Positions 18,540 through 27,206 are shown, counted from the stretch's first letter. The stretch is DNA of 64,000 bases from Methylovirgula sp. 4M-Z18 (GCF_037890675.1 NZ_CP149574.1:2704874-2768873); one strand, 5' to 3'. Program-made: numbers and translations. Notes: generated by a model from the sequence alone, not told the origin.

Positions 18540-18777
18540 AGGCCTTGGCGTTCTTTTCGAGGAACTTGATCGCATCGCCCACCGTCGTGATGGTCTCAGC
18601 CTGGTCATCCGGAATCTCGACGCCGAATTCCTCTTCGAAAGCCATCACAAGCTCAACGATATCGAGCGAATCCGCGCCCAGATCATCGATGAAATTGGCG
18701 TTGTCGACAACTTTGTCGGCATCCACGCCCAGGTGTTCCACAACGATCTTCTTCACGCGATCGGCGATATCACTCAT
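18538..18777 (-). CDS. acpP: acyl carrier protein
   Basis: The protein has 79 residues, acidic and helical. The DSL motif has Ser37, which receives the 4'-phosphopantetheine arm that carries growing acyl chains. The start at 18777 gives the standard length; an upstream in-frame ATG at 18792 adds five residues not seen in the family. It sits between fabG and fabF as usual. Its own 185-base leader upstream and a hairpin immediately downstream fit the high, separately tuned expression known for ACP. Confidence 0.97.
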   Translation of the reverse strand: MSDIADRVKKIVVEHLGVDADKVVDNANFIDDLGADSLDIVELVMAFEEEFGVEIPDDQAETITTVGDAIKFLEKNAKA

Positions 18778-18962
18778 CGTCAAAATCCCCATTTAATACC
18801 AAAGTCGGCTCGCGAAGAGGTTGGTCCTCTCGAATTCCGTGCCAGCTTGCGCCCTGATGGCAGAAAGTCCGCCGCAAGGCAACTGGCTTGTTTGAGTTGG
18901 TAACATAGTTGATAAGCGAAAGCGAGAGGACGGGGGGACGGCTTCCCCCGCGTCCAATTGCC

Positions 18963-19700
18963 TCAAATCATTGCCATGCCGCCGTTGACATGCAAGGTCT
19001 GGCCAGTCACGTAGCCGGCCTCGCTGCTGGCGAGATAAACGACCGCGGCGCCGATCTCATCCCCGTGCCCCAGCCGTCCGGCGGGCACTTTTGTCAGGAT
19101 CGCTTCCTTCTGCTTGTCGTTGAGTGCGTCGGTCATCGGGCTCGCAATGAATCCCGGCGCGATGCAGTTCACCGTAATGCCGCGCACGGCGACTTCGGCG
19201 GCGAGCGACTTGGTCATGCCGATCATGCCGGCCTTCGACGCAGCGTAGTTGCCCTGGCCCGGATTGCCCATGACGCCGACGACCGAGGTGATGCCGATGA
19301 TGCGGCCGTAGCGGCGTTTCATCATGCCTTTCAGGGCGGCGCGTGACAGCCGGAACGCGGAGGTCAGGTTGACGTTCAGCACCGTCTCCCAATCCTCGTC
19401 CTTCATGCGCATGAACAAGCCGTCGCGCGTGATGCCGGCATTGTTCACCAGGATATCGAGCGATCCCATTGCCGCTTCGGCCGCCGGCAACAGGGCCTCG
19501 ACCTCGGTCTTGTCGGCAAGGTTGCAGGGGACGCTGTGGACCCGTTCGCCGAGTTCGCTCGCCAATTGATCGAGCGCCTCTTTGCGCGTTCCCGAGATCG
19601 TCACCGTCGCGCCTTGAGCGTGCAGGGCGCGGGCGATGGCCCCGCCCAGTCCGCCCGTCGCGCCGGTGACCAGCGCAGTCTTACCGCTAAGATCGAACAT
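18963..19700 (-). CDS. fabG: 3-oxoacyl-ACP reductase
   Basis: The protein has 245 residues. It reduces 3-oxoacyl-ACP to 3-hydroxyacyl-ACP with NADPH. It is a classical short-chain dehydrogenase: cofactor loop TGATGGLG (12-19), NNAG (86-89) and catalytic Ser139, Tyr152 and Lys156 (YAASK). It starts 7 bases after the stop of the rarD-like gene, so it is probably on the same transcript as fabD. Confidence 0.97.
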   Translation of the reverse strand: MFDLSGKTALVTGATGGLGGAIARALHAQGATVTISGTRKEALDQLASELGERVHSVPCNLADKTEVEALLPAAEAAMGSLDILVNNAGITRDGLFMRMKDEDWETVLNVNLTSAFRLSRAALKGMMKRRYGRIIGITSVVGVMGNPGQGNYAASKAGMIGMTKSLAAEVAVRGITVNCIAPGFIASPMTDALNDKQKEAILTKVPAGRLGHGDEIGAAVVYLASSEAGYVTGQTLHVNGGMAMI

Positions 19701-19707
19701 GCCGCAA

Positions 19708-20649
19708 TTATCCTTCCTTTTGATTGGCGAGAGCCATAGGTCGTTGTCCGCGCCGCGATTTGGCGAAGATGCCGTAGGAAAACAAGAAAACGCTCAGCCA
19801 AATAAAACCGAACGCCACGGCTTTATAAAGACCAAAAGGTTCGTGGAACCAAAACACGGCGATCAGGAACACGAGGCCGGGCGCGATATATTGCATGATG
19901 CCGATGGTCGAAAGCCGAAGCAGCTTGGCGCCTTTCGCGAACACCAGCAGCGGCACCGCGGTCACGAAGCCAAGACCGAGGAGAAGCGCGATATCGCCCG
20001 TGCCGGTGTCGCCGAAATGGCCCGCGCCGCTATGTTCGACCCACGCGATCCAGACGAGCGACGGCAGCGTCAACAGCAAAGCTTCGAGGAAAAAGCCTTG
20101 CGACGAATCGATCGGCAAGGTCTTGCGCGAGAGGGAATAGAGCGCCCAGGACAAGGCAAGGCCGATGGAAACCAAGGGCAGTCCGCCGGCCGCCAATGTC
20201 ATAATGGCGACGCCGATCCCCGCCAGGGCCATCGCCGCGAGCTGAAACCGGTTCAACCGCTCGCCCAAGAGAAAGGCGCCGAGGGCGACCGTGATCAACG
20301 GATTGATGTAATAGCCGAGCGCCGCATCGAGCACGCGCCCAACCCCGACGGCCCAGACATAGAGCCCCCAATTGACCGACAGCAAGGCGGCCGTGACCAT
20401 GGCCATGCCGAGGGTGCGCGGAGAGCGAAAAACGTGCCGCAGATCGGCAAAGCGGCCGGTCGCCAGCAGAACGGCCGCCGCGATCGGCAAGGACCACACG
20501 ATCCGATGCGCGACGACTTCGGTAGCCGGAATATGGGCCACCCATTTCATATAGAAGGGCAGGAACCCCCAGAAAATATAGGCGGCCGCGGCGAATGCGA
20601 AGCCGAGCGGCGTATCGCCCTGCCCGGCCGCTGATGTACTCTCAGCCAT
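19708..20649 (-). CDS. rarD: EamA-family transporter, RarD type
   Basis: The protein has 313 residues with about ten hydrophobic segments and two EamA repeats, matching the RarD branch of the drug/metabolite transporter superfamily. The substrate is unknown. The ATG at 20649 overlaps the fabD stop by 8 bases, which decides the start and implies coupled translation. A membrane transporter between fabD and fabG is unusual, because fabD-fabG-acpP-fabF is normally uninterrupted. Confidence 0.88.
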   Translation of the reverse strand: MAESTSAAGQGDTPLGFAFAAAAYIFWGFLPFYMKWVAHIPATEVVAHRIVWSLPIAAAVLLATGRFADLRHVFRSPRTLGMAMVTAALLSVNWGLYVWAVGVGRVLDAALGYYINPLITVALGAFLLGERLNRFQLAAMALAGIGVAIMTLAAGGLPLVSIGLALSWALYSLSRKTLPIDSSQGFFLEALLLTLPSLVWIAWVEHSGAGHFGDTGTGDIALLLGLGFVTAVPLLVFAKGAKLLRLSTIGIMQYIAPGLVFLIAVFWFHEPFGLYKAVAFGFIWLSVFLFSYGIFAKSRRGQRPMALANQKEG

Positions 20650-21586
20650 GGTCCGCCTGCCAGGCGACGACATCCGCCGGCGTGCCGATCGCTTGGCCGG
20701 TTGCGCCGTCGGCGATCCGCTTCACCAGCCCCGACAGGACCTTGCCGGCGCCAAGCTCGACGAACTGGGTCACGCCCTGCCCAGCCATATAGGCGACGCT
20801 CTCGCGCCAGCGCACGGTGCCCGTGACCTGCTCGACGAGGCGGTTGCGGATCTGCGCGGGATCGGTCACCGGGGCGGCAAGTACATTGGCTACGACCGGC
20901 ACGCGCGGCACCTGGATCTCCACCTTCGCCAGCGCCTCCGCCATGGCGTCGGCGGCGGGCTGCATGAGGGCGCAATGGAAGGGCGCGGACACGGGCAGCA
21001 AAAGCGCGCGCTTGGCGCCCTTCGCTTTGGCAAGCTCCATGGCCCGCTCGACCGCCGCCTTCGCGCCGGAGATCACGACCTGCCCGCCGCCATTGTCGTT
21101 GGCGGCCTGGCACACCTCGCCCTGCGCGGCCTCTTGCGCCACCGCGGCGGCGGCATCGAAATCGAGCCCGAGCAAAGCCGCCATGGCGCCGACGCCCACC
21201 GGCACGGCCTGCTGCATCGCATCGCCGCGGATGCGCAGGAGGCGCGCGGTATCGGCGATCGACAGCGCGCCGGCCGCCGCAAGGGCGGAATATTCGCCGA
21301 GCGAATGGCCGGCCACGAATTTGGCGTCCCGGGCGAGGTCGAGCCCGGCTTCGGCCTCGAGCACCCGCACGACGGCAAGGCTGACCGCCATCAGCGCCGG
21401 CTGGGCATTCGCGGTGAGGGTCAGTTCGGCCTCAGGCCCCTCGAACATCAGATGGGACAGATTCTGGTCCAGCGCCGCATCCACTTCGGCATAAACCGCC
21501 CGCGCAGGCGCAAAAGCCTCGCCCAAAGCCTTGCCCATGCCGACTGCCTGACTGCCCTGCCCCGGAAATACGAATGCGACGCTCAC
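20642..21586 (-). CDS. fabD: malonyl-CoA:ACP transacylase
   Basis: The protein has 314 residues. It loads malonyl groups from CoA onto ACP, the entry step of type II fatty acid synthesis. The N-terminus VAFVFPGQGSQ and the nucleophile motif GHSLGE with Ser95 identify it. The start is a GTG at 21586 with a strong GGGAGG site 5-6 bases before it; longer readings run into the divergent methyltransferase gene and are not credible. It is the first gene of the minus-strand fatty acid/envelope cluster. Confidence 0.96.
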   Translation of the reverse strand: MSVAFVFPGQGSQAVGMGKALGEAFAPARAVYAEVDAALDQNLSHLMFEGPEAELTLTANAQPALMAVSLAVVRVLEAEAGLDLARDAKFVAGHSLGEYSALAAAGALSIADTARLLRIRGDAMQQAVPVGVGAMAALLGLDFDAAAAVAQEAAQGEVCQAANDNGGGQVVISGAKAAVERAMELAKAKGAKRALLLPVSAPFHCALMQPAADAMAEALAKVEIQVPRVPVVANVLAAPVTDPAQIRNRLVEQVTGTVRWRESVAYMAGQGVTQFVELGAGKVLSGLVKRIADGATGQAIGTPADVVAWQADHG

Positions 21587-21733
21587 GGGATCCTCCCAAT
21601 GCAAAAATTGGCGGTCGGACTGGCATTGAGGCGAGGAACTGTCAAGGGCACGGTCACATTTTCGCAATATGACCGCCCCAGGCAGGGTATGACGGCGCGG
21701 TCCGGAGTCTCTCGCCGACCGAAGGAGCATTCG

Positions 21734-22516
21734 ATGGAAAAGACCGCCTTTGCCATTCATCAGGCCGCAGCCCATGGCTTTGCGCAAACGGCCGAGCAAT
21801 ATGCGCGCGGCCGGCCGGATTATCCAACCGGGGTCGGGAACTGGCTGCGCGATCGGCTCGGCCTCGGGCCTGGCAAGATTGTCGTCGACCTCGGCGCAGG
21901 CACCGGTAAGTTCACGGCGCGGCAGCGTGAGACCGGCGCGCATGTCATTGCCATCGAGCCGGTGCCGGAAATGCGCGCGCGGCTCGTCACGGATTTTGCC
22001 GATGTGGAGGCGCGGCAGGGAACGGCGACATCCATTCCGCTTGCCGACAATTCCGCCGATGCGATCGCCTGCGCCCAAGCCTTTCACTGGTTCGCGACCA
22101 AGGCAGCGCTTGACGAAATCCACCGTGTACTCAAGCCCGGAGGCAAGCTCGGCCTGGTTTGGAACGCGCGCGACGAGCGGGTGCCCTGGATGGCGAAGCT
22201 CACCGAAATCGTCAACGCGCATGAAGGCGATGCGCCGCGCTATCATACCGGCGCGTGGAAAGAGGCCTTTCCCCACGACGGTTTCGGACAGTTGCACGAA
22301 GAGCAATTCCTGCACAGCCATACGGGCGCGCCGGAGGATGTGATCCTCAATCGTTTCATGTCGGTCAGCTTCATTGCGGCGCTGCCGGCCGATGAGAAAG
22401 CCCACGTGCAGGCGCAGATCGCAGCGATCATCGCGAGCGAACCGGACCTTGCGGGCCACGACGTGGTGGACGTCCGCTACAGAACGAATGTCTATTGGAC
22501 GACGAAGATTGGTTGA
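21734..22516 (+). CDS. class I SAM-dependent methyltransferase
   Basis: The protein has 260 residues. The start is fixed by a GAAGGAG site at 21721-21727. The SAM-binding motif I VDLGAGTGKFT is at 51-61, with a Methyltransf_11-type core. The region around FHWFATKAALDEIHRVLKPGG is typical of small-molecule methyltransferases. The substrate is unknown. The gene diverges from fabD and is followed by an inverted-repeat element. Confidence 0.85.
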   Translation: MEKTAFAIHQAAAHGFAQTAEQYARGRPDYPTGVGNWLRDRLGLGPGKIVVDLGAGTGKFTARQRETGAHVIAIEPVPEMRARLVTDFADVEARQGTATSIPLADNSADAIACAQAFHWFATKAALDEIHRVLKPGGKLGLVWNARDERVPWMAKLTEIVNAHEGDAPRYHTGAWKEAFPHDGFGQLHEEQFLHSHTGAPEDVILNRFMSVSFIAALPADEKAHVQAQIAAIIASEPDLAGHDVVDVRYRTNVYWTTKIG

Positions 22517-22560
22517 GTATTTGATATGGCTGATACTAAGGGCACTACTTTCACTCGAAG

Positions 22561-22704
22561 CCGTCATTGCGAGCGTAGCGAAGCAATCCATCCTCGAACC
22601 GAGGTCGGTGATGATCTCTCTCGCTACTAGATGTCACTCTTGTCACCATGGTGGCGAAATCGTTGATGGGTGGATGGATTGCTTCGCTGCGCTCGCAATG
22701 ACGG
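22561..22704. repeat. 144-bp element with 33-bp terminal inverted repeats
   Basis: The arms at 22561-22593 and 22672-22704 are complementary over 33 bases with one mismatch (position 22578 versus 22689). The core sequence CGTCATTGCGAGCGTAGCG belongs to a type of dispersed repeat often seen in proteobacterial intergenic regions. The 78-base interior has no coding capacity and holds a small CACCATGGTG palindrome. It lies between two plus-strand genes. It is probably a non-autonomous mobile or REP-like element. Confidence 0.75.
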
Positions 22705-22738
22705 TCTATGTTTCAACTCTGAAAATGTTTGGAATGAC

Positions 22739-23134
22739 ATGACGCAAAAGATCGTCCTGATGACCCTTGTCGTGCGCGACTATGACGAGGCGATCGCCTA
22801 TTACACGCAAAAGCTTGGCTTTCTCCTGCGCGAGGACGCGCAACTCGGCGACGACAAAAGATGGGTCGTCGTGTGCCCCGCGGGCGCGAGCGAAACCGGC
22901 TTGCTTCTCGCCAAAGCACAGGGCGACGCGCAGATCGCCGCCATCGGCAATCAGGCCGGCGGGCGCGTGTTGCTGTTCCTGCAGACGGACGACTTTGAAC
23001 GTGACCATGCGCTATACAAGGCGCGCGGCGTCAGGTTCCTCGAAGAGCCGCGGCATGAGCCCTATGGCATTGTCGCGGTCTTTGCCGATCTCTATGGCAA
23101 TAAATGGGACTTGATCGAGCTACGCGCCGCTTAA
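22739..23134 (+). CDS. VOC family protein (glyoxalase/bleomycin resistance fold)
   Basis: The protein has 131 residues with one vicinal-oxygen-chelate domain, starting MTQKIVLMTLVVRDYDEAI and containing typical beta-alpha-beta-beta-beta units. Members bind a metal and act as dioxygenases, lyases or resistance proteins; the reaction here is not evident. The start at 22739 avoids reading through the inverted-repeat element. Its stop overlaps the stop of btaB within a TTAA, so the two genes converge with no spacer. Confidence 0.85.
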   Translation: MTQKIVLMTLVVRDYDEAIAYYTQKLGFLLREDAQLGDDKRWVVVCPAGASETGLLLAKAQGDAQIAAIGNQAGGRVLLFLQTDDFERDHALYKARGVRFLEEPRHEPYGIVAVFADLYGNKWDLIELRAA

Positions 23135-23793
23135 GCGCTCAGACGCGCAAGGAAAGCATAACGGCGGAACAGCGGGCGAAACTCGGCCGAAAGCCCATAT
23201 TCCTTCGCAAATGTGTCGAGGTCGGTCTGCAAATTCTCGCGAGGATGAACGCCGAAAGCGGCGAGCCAAGCCTTGAGCGCGCCGCGAAAGGCGCCCGGCA
23301 ATTCGCCGCAATCGCCGAAGTCAACGATCTGCAAGGAACCGCCAGGAGCCAGCGCCGCTGCGGCGCGCGGCAGCACCTCGCGCCACGGCGGGATCATCGA
23401 CAGCGCATAGGAGATGAACACCCGCTCGAAATGCGCAACGCCGAACAGAGCTTCGGCGTCGAAGGCAGTCGCGTCGGCTTGCACAACGGTGACGCGCGCT
23501 CCCAATCCAGCGCGCGCGATTTCCGCGCGCGCCGTCGCGAGCATTTCGGCGGAGACGTCGAGCCCATAGAACTGCACCGCGCCATAATGGCGGCCCGCGC
23601 GGATAAGGTTGCGGCCTGTCCCGCAGCCGATTTCCAGCACGCGCGCCCCGGTGGGCGGTGCGAGGTCGCGGATCAATTCATCGCGCCCCAGCAGGTAGAA
23701 CTTGCGCGTGAAATCGTAGATGTGCCGCTGATGGCGGTACATCCGATCCATCAGCCTCGCCGCGTCGGCGGTTCCGGCAGCGTCAGGCGTCAT
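23131..23793 (-). CDS. btaB: betaine lipid synthase methyltransferase BtaB
   Basis: The protein has 220 residues and is a class I SAM methyltransferase with motif I VLEIGCGTGRN at 52-62. The N-terminal segment HQRHIYDFTRKFYLLGRD resembles BtaB, which methylates the homoserine head group three times to give diacylglyceryl-N,N,N-trimethylhomoserine (DGTS). The start at 23793 overlaps the end of btaA by 11 bases. The adjacent btaA makes this assignment much stronger than sequence alone would. A phosphatidylethanolamine methyltransferase is the main alternative. Confidence 0.85.
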   Translation of the reverse strand: MTPDAAGTADAARLMDRMYRHQRHIYDFTRKFYLLGRDELIRDLAPPTGARVLEIGCGTGRNLIRAGRHYGAVQFYGLDVSAEMLATARAEIARAGLGARVTVVQADATAFDAEALFGVAHFERVFISYALSMIPPWREVLPRAAAALAPGGSLQIVDFGDCGELPGAFRGALKAWLAAFGVHPRENLQTDLDTFAKEYGLSAEFRPLFRRYAFLARLSA

Positions 23794-25027
23794 GGCGCTG
23801 ATACAGATGGAAGGCGCCGTAGATCGACGAACGATCCTTCGCACCCAATTCCTGCGAGCGCCCGGCGTCGTAGCGGAACAACGAGAGGATTTCGTCCGGA
23901 ACGCGTCCCGGCAGCAAACGCTCGTCCGCTGCGGTGCGGAAAATGACGCGCGCACCCGGCTTGGCGGTGCGCGCGATTTCACTCCACAACGCCGTCAGCG
24001 TCGCGTCGTTCATCCAATCCTGCGCATCGAGCAGCACATAGGCGTCGAGGCTCCGCGCCTGCTCGCGCTGCAGCCGTTCGGTGAAGGAGATATGGCGCAG
24101 GGTGATCCGGCTCGCACGCTCGCGCAGCGCGGGGAAATGCGCCGCCTCGAGATAGGGCGGCACGCTCGGCGCAGCCGCCCCCGCGTAGCGCCGCCCGAAG
24201 GCCTGCCAGGCGAAATAATTCTCTCTGACAGGAAAGTCGCAGGCGAGCCGCTCGACGCGACGCTTGAGCACGCTGGCAATGCCGTCGGGACCGTCAGAAG
24301 CCAGTGCGGTATATTGGGCGGGTGGAATGCCGAGCCCATAGAGCGCGGACGGGCGCCGCGCCAGCCAGCGCACGAAACGCTTTTCGAACAAGGGTGCAAT
24401 CTCGTTCTCGAACGCCTGGCGCTGTTCGGCGAGCGAATCGGCTTGCAGGACCGTGTCGAGCCGCGCGCCGTAAAGTTTCGCGACCGCGTGGCCGGCGCCG
24501 ATGAAGCGGCCCAGCAATCCATGCCGATAGAAATTGCGGGCGAAGGCGTCGATACGGCGGCGGCCGGAAAGGTCGCGTCCGTCCCAATAAGCGCGTGAGG
24601 CGGGATCGAGACGCGGCCGCAGTTTCTCGTCGTAGACAGCAATATTGGCGCGGCTCTCGGCCCGGCCGAAGAAACGGAAAAACTCGCCCTGATCGAGCCA
24701 CTCCAGTCCCGCGATCTTGAGGCGGTTGAGCGCGATATGCGCCCCGTTGAGATCGACTGCAAGGACCTCTTTCGGATCGTCGATCAGATAGGACAAAGCA
24801 TTGCAGCCGCCCGAAGCAATGGCGATCAGCCGCTCGCCGGACTTCAATTGCAGCGCCTCCCGGTCGACATTCGGGTCTTCCCAGATCTGAGGATAGACGA
24901 GCTGGCGAAAGGCGAGCGTGAACAACCGTTCTTGGAGACCGCGCCGCGACAAAGGCTTGTGCCGGTGAACGGCTGTCTTCAACCCCTCCTCGGTCGTGCG
25001 CTGAATGAAACGGCCAATTCCTGCCAT
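23783..25027 (-). CDS. btaA: S-adenosylmethionine:diacylglycerol 3-amino-3-carboxypropyl transferase BtaA
   Basis: The protein has 414 residues of the BtaA/DUF3419 family. It moves the 3-amino-3-carboxypropyl group of SAM to diacylglycerol, forming diacylglycerylhomoserine, the precursor of the phosphorus-free betaine lipid DGTS. Visible family features are YPQIWEDP (45-52), the SAM-binding segment IASGGCNAL (70-78) and VDLNGAH (91-97). The start at 25027 has a GAGG site and excludes an unlikely 63-residue leader. A PHO-box-like repeat lies 50 bases upstream, fitting phosphate-starvation control. Confidence 0.92.
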   Translation of the reverse strand: MAGIGRFIQRTTEEGLKTAVHRHKPLSRRGLQERLFTLAFRQLVYPQIWEDPNVDREALQLKSGERLIAIASGGCNALSYLIDDPKEVLAVDLNGAHIALNRLKIAGLEWLDQGEFFRFFGRAESRANIAVYDEKLRPRLDPASRAYWDGRDLSGRRRIDAFARNFYRHGLLGRFIGAGHAVAKLYGARLDTVLQADSLAEQRQAFENEIAPLFEKRFVRWLARRPSALYGLGIPPAQYTALASDGPDGIASVLKRRVERLACDFPVRENYFAWQAFGRRYAGAAAPSVPPYLEAAHFPALRERASRITLRHISFTERLQREQARSLDAYVLLDAQDWMNDATLTALWSEIARTAKPGARVIFRTAADERLLPGRVPDEILSLFRYDAGRSQELGAKDRSSIYGAFHLYQRHDA

Positions 25028-25076
25028 GAGCGAGCCCCTCGATTTATTCGATGGCCGGGCCGAATATGAGCATAGC

Positions 25077-25094
25077 ATGACAGCCGTGTGACGG
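25077..25094 (-). promoter_or_regulatory. PHO-box-like PhoB site upstream of btaA
   Basis: Read on the minus strand the site is CCGTCAC-ACGG-CTGTCAT: two 7-base units separated by 4 bases. The second unit matches the PHO-box unit CTGTCAT at 7 of 7 positions and the first at 5 of 7. It ends 50 bases before the btaA start, and CATATT or TATGCT lies downstream as a possible -10. Phosphate-limited, PhoB-dependent DGTS synthesis is established in Sinorhizobium; regulation here is inferred. Confidence 0.7.
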
Positions 25095-25243
25095 GGGGCT
25101 CTTCTGCCGCATGGAAGCGGTGGAGAGGGGATGGCGCTGGTCGAAGAATAGTGGAGCGAGCAGCGCCCCTTGATATGGCGCCGCTGTCGGCCAGCGATTA
25201 TGCCTTGATTCTCCAACAGGTGCCCGATTTCGGAGGAATTGCG

Positions 25244-25531
25244 ATGGCCGCCATAGATCCCATTACCGCCGGCGCAGTCCTGCTGGCGACCGCCGCCACC
25301 GATGCGGTCTATGTCATGTTCACCTCGGCGGTGGTAGCGCGCAAGCGCGTGCCTGCCGCCACTTGGAGCAGCGTTTGGTATCTGCTGTCGTCTTATGCCG
25401 TCATTAGCTACACTGAGAACTGGGTCTATGTCGCCTTTGCAGCGCTCGGTTCGTGGTTCGGCGCTTATGCGTCGATTACGTTTCTACACCGACCGCCCGG
25501 CGGGCCGCCGATAGGTGCCGCGCCGGACTAG
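25244..25531 (+). CDS. small membrane protein of unknown function
   Basis: The protein has 95 residues. A strong CGGAGGAA ribosome binding site at 25231-25238 fixes the start at 25244. Three hydrophobic segments are visible at about 8-30, 42-62 and 64-82, with the C-terminus rich in Pro and Gly (HRPPGGPP). I do not recognise the family. It diverges from btaA across a 216-base region that contains the PHO-box-like site, so it could share phosphate control, but this is only positional. Confidence 0.75.
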   Translation: MAAIDPITAGAVLLATAATDAVYVMFTSAVVARKRVPAATWSSVWYLLSSYAVISYTENWVYVAFAALGSWFGAYASITFLHRPPGGPPIGAAPD

Positions 25532-25679
25532 GGTCGATGGCAGACAGGCACGCGGCTCTCCCCACATCGGAAAATCCAACCAGACACCCTCCCGATCCAG
25601 CGGAGCAATGGGCCTGATCGGCCGACCGTGCTATAAACGATGCTTACGCAGCTCTTGATTCTCATTCGGTATCTTCTTC

Positions 25680-26096
25680 ATGGCCTCCATTCCCGGCAAA
25701 GATTGCGGTACATGCACCATGTGCTGCAAATCGCTCGAGATCGAATATTTCAACAAGCCCATGGGCGAATGGTGCGTGAACTGCATCCATACCGGCGGCT
25801 GCAAGATCTATCAGGACCGGCCGCAAGTGTGCCGCGATTTTGTCTGCGAATGGCAGCGCGAGCGCTCGCTTCCAGTGACATTGCGGCCCGACCGGGTCGG
25901 CACCATCCTGATCGAGGATCCGGATTCGGACGAGTACCGCGCCGTCTGCGATCCGTCCAAACCGCTCGCCTGGCGCCATCCGCTGATGTTCAAGCATCTC
26001 GTCGCCATGGCGAAATCGGGCCGCCTGGTGATCGCCAAGGCCGGGATGAAGGCCTGGCGCATCTATGATAACGGCCATTGGTCAGAATGGGCGTGA
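25680..26096 (+). CDS. YkgJ family cysteine-cluster protein
   Basis: The protein has 138 residues. Its N-terminal half contains nine cysteines at 9, 12, 15, 16, 32, 35, 41, 51 and 56 in the spacing of the YkgJ/CxxCxxCC family, which probably binds Zn or an iron-sulfur cluster. The function is unknown; some members are near methyltransferases or flagellar genes, which is not the case here. No ribosome binding site is visible before the ATG. It ends 9 bases before galM and is likely co-transcribed with it. Confidence 0.85.
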   Translation: MASIPGKDCGTCTMCCKSLEIEYFNKPMGEWCVNCIHTGGCKIYQDRPQVCRDFVCEWQRERSLPVTLRPDRVGTILIEDPDSDEYRAVCDPSKPLAWRHPLMFKHLVAMAKSGRLVIAKAGMKAWRIYDNGHWSEWA

Positions 26097-26105
26097 GGTG
26101 TTGCG

Positions 26106-27146
26106 ATGAGCGTGCGGGTTTTCGGCCAAGTTGACGGCGTCGACATTCAGGAGATCGCGATCCGCTGCGAGGCGGGCGCCGAAGCGAAAATCCTCACCTG
26201 GGGTGCCGTCGTGCGCGATCTTCTCGTACCGACAGCCAAGGGGCCGCAGCGCGTCGTCGTCGGCTTCAATACGATCGAAGATTATATCGGCTATTCGGCG
26301 CATGCGGGCGCCATCGCCGGGCGGTATGCCAACCGCATCGCCAACGGCACGTTCACGCTGGACGGCAAGACCTACACGCTGACCCGCAACCAGGATGGCA
26401 AGCACACGTCGCATGGCGGCGGCAAGGGCGAAGCGTTCGGCAAGCGCCCGTGGACGCTGGCCGATCACGACGAATCTTCCGTCACGCTCGAACTGCACTC
26501 ACGCGACGGTGATGCGGGCTTTCCCGGCGCGCTCGACGTGAGTGTGACCTATCGCATGGTGGAACCAGCAACGCTGCGGATCGAAATCACCGCATCGAGC
26601 GACGCACCGACGGTGATCAATTTTGCCAGCCACAGCTATTTTCATCTCGACCTGCCGCCTGGCTTCGGCAATGGCCCGGTGCCAAGTTCGCTCGACCACG
26701 AACTCGTCATCGCCGGCGATTTCTACACGCCGCTCGATGCAGATTGCATTCCCACCGGGGAAATCCGCGGCGTCGCCGACACCGTGTTCGACTTCCGCCA
26801 GCCGCGCCGCGTCCGCCATGCGGACGGCGTGAAATACGACATCGGCTTCGTGCTGCGCGAAGTGCCCCATCCCGCCAATGTACCCGTCCATGGTGCGACC
26901 CTGCACGGCCCCGCGACCGGCATGACGATGCAAGTCTTCACCACCGAACCGCATCTGCAATTCTATGACGCTGTCAAATTCAAGGCCCCCGTGCCCGGCC
27001 TCGACGGCGCGCTGTATGGCGCCAATTGCGGCATTTGCCTTGAGCCGCAGCACTTTCCCGACAGCCCCAACCACCGGCATTTCACCAACACGGAGCTGCG
27101 CCCGGGCGAGACTTACGAACAAGTGACGGAATATAGATTCGGGTGA
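26106..27146 (+). CDS. galM: aldose 1-epimerase (mutarotase)
   Basis: The protein has 346 residues of the GalM beta-sandwich family, interconverting alpha and beta anomers of hexoses. Visible family features are the NRIANGTF segment (about 77-84), SHGGGKG around residue 100, the HSYFHLD histidine segment (about 177-183) and the C-terminal LEPQHFPDSPN with the catalytic Glu. There is no signal peptide, so it is cytoplasmic. No sugar catabolism or transport genes are adjacent. A strong hairpin follows the stop. Confidence 0.93.
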   Translation: MSVRVFGQVDGVDIQEIAIRCEAGAEAKILTWGAVVRDLLVPTAKGPQRVVVGFNTIEDYIGYSAHAGAIAGRYANRIANGTFTLDGKTYTLTRNQDGKHTSHGGGKGEAFGKRPWTLADHDESSVTLELHSRDGDAGFPGALDVSVTYRMVEPATLRIEITASSDAPTVINFASHSYFHLDLPPGFGNGPVPSSLDHELVIAGDFYTPLDADCIPTGEIRGVADTVFDFRQPRRVRHADGVKYDIGFVLREVPHPANVPVHGATLHGPATGMTMQVFTTEPHLQFYDAVKFKAPVPGLDGALYGANCGICLEPQHFPDSPNHRHFTNTELRPGETYEQVTEYRFG

Positions 27147-27155
27147 TGCAATGAT

Positions 27156-27190
27156 CCCTTCGTCCGCAGCAGAGCTGCGGACGAAGGGAG
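27156..27190. terminator. 16-bp perfect stem between galM and the phytoene-synthase-like gene
   Basis: TCCCTTCGTCCGCAGC pairs exactly with its complement across an AGA loop. It lies 10 bases after the galM stop and 17 bases before the stop of the convergent gene. No U-run flanks it on either strand, so it may act with Rho or as a bidirectional insulator. Confidence 0.6.
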
Positions 27191-27206
27191 AGTTGGCACA
27201 TTAACC

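Noticed and set aside
20648-21733. A long N-terminal extension of the methyltransferase reaching back over fabD
   Set aside because: A strong ribosome binding site precedes ATG 21734 and the extension is the mirror of fabD.
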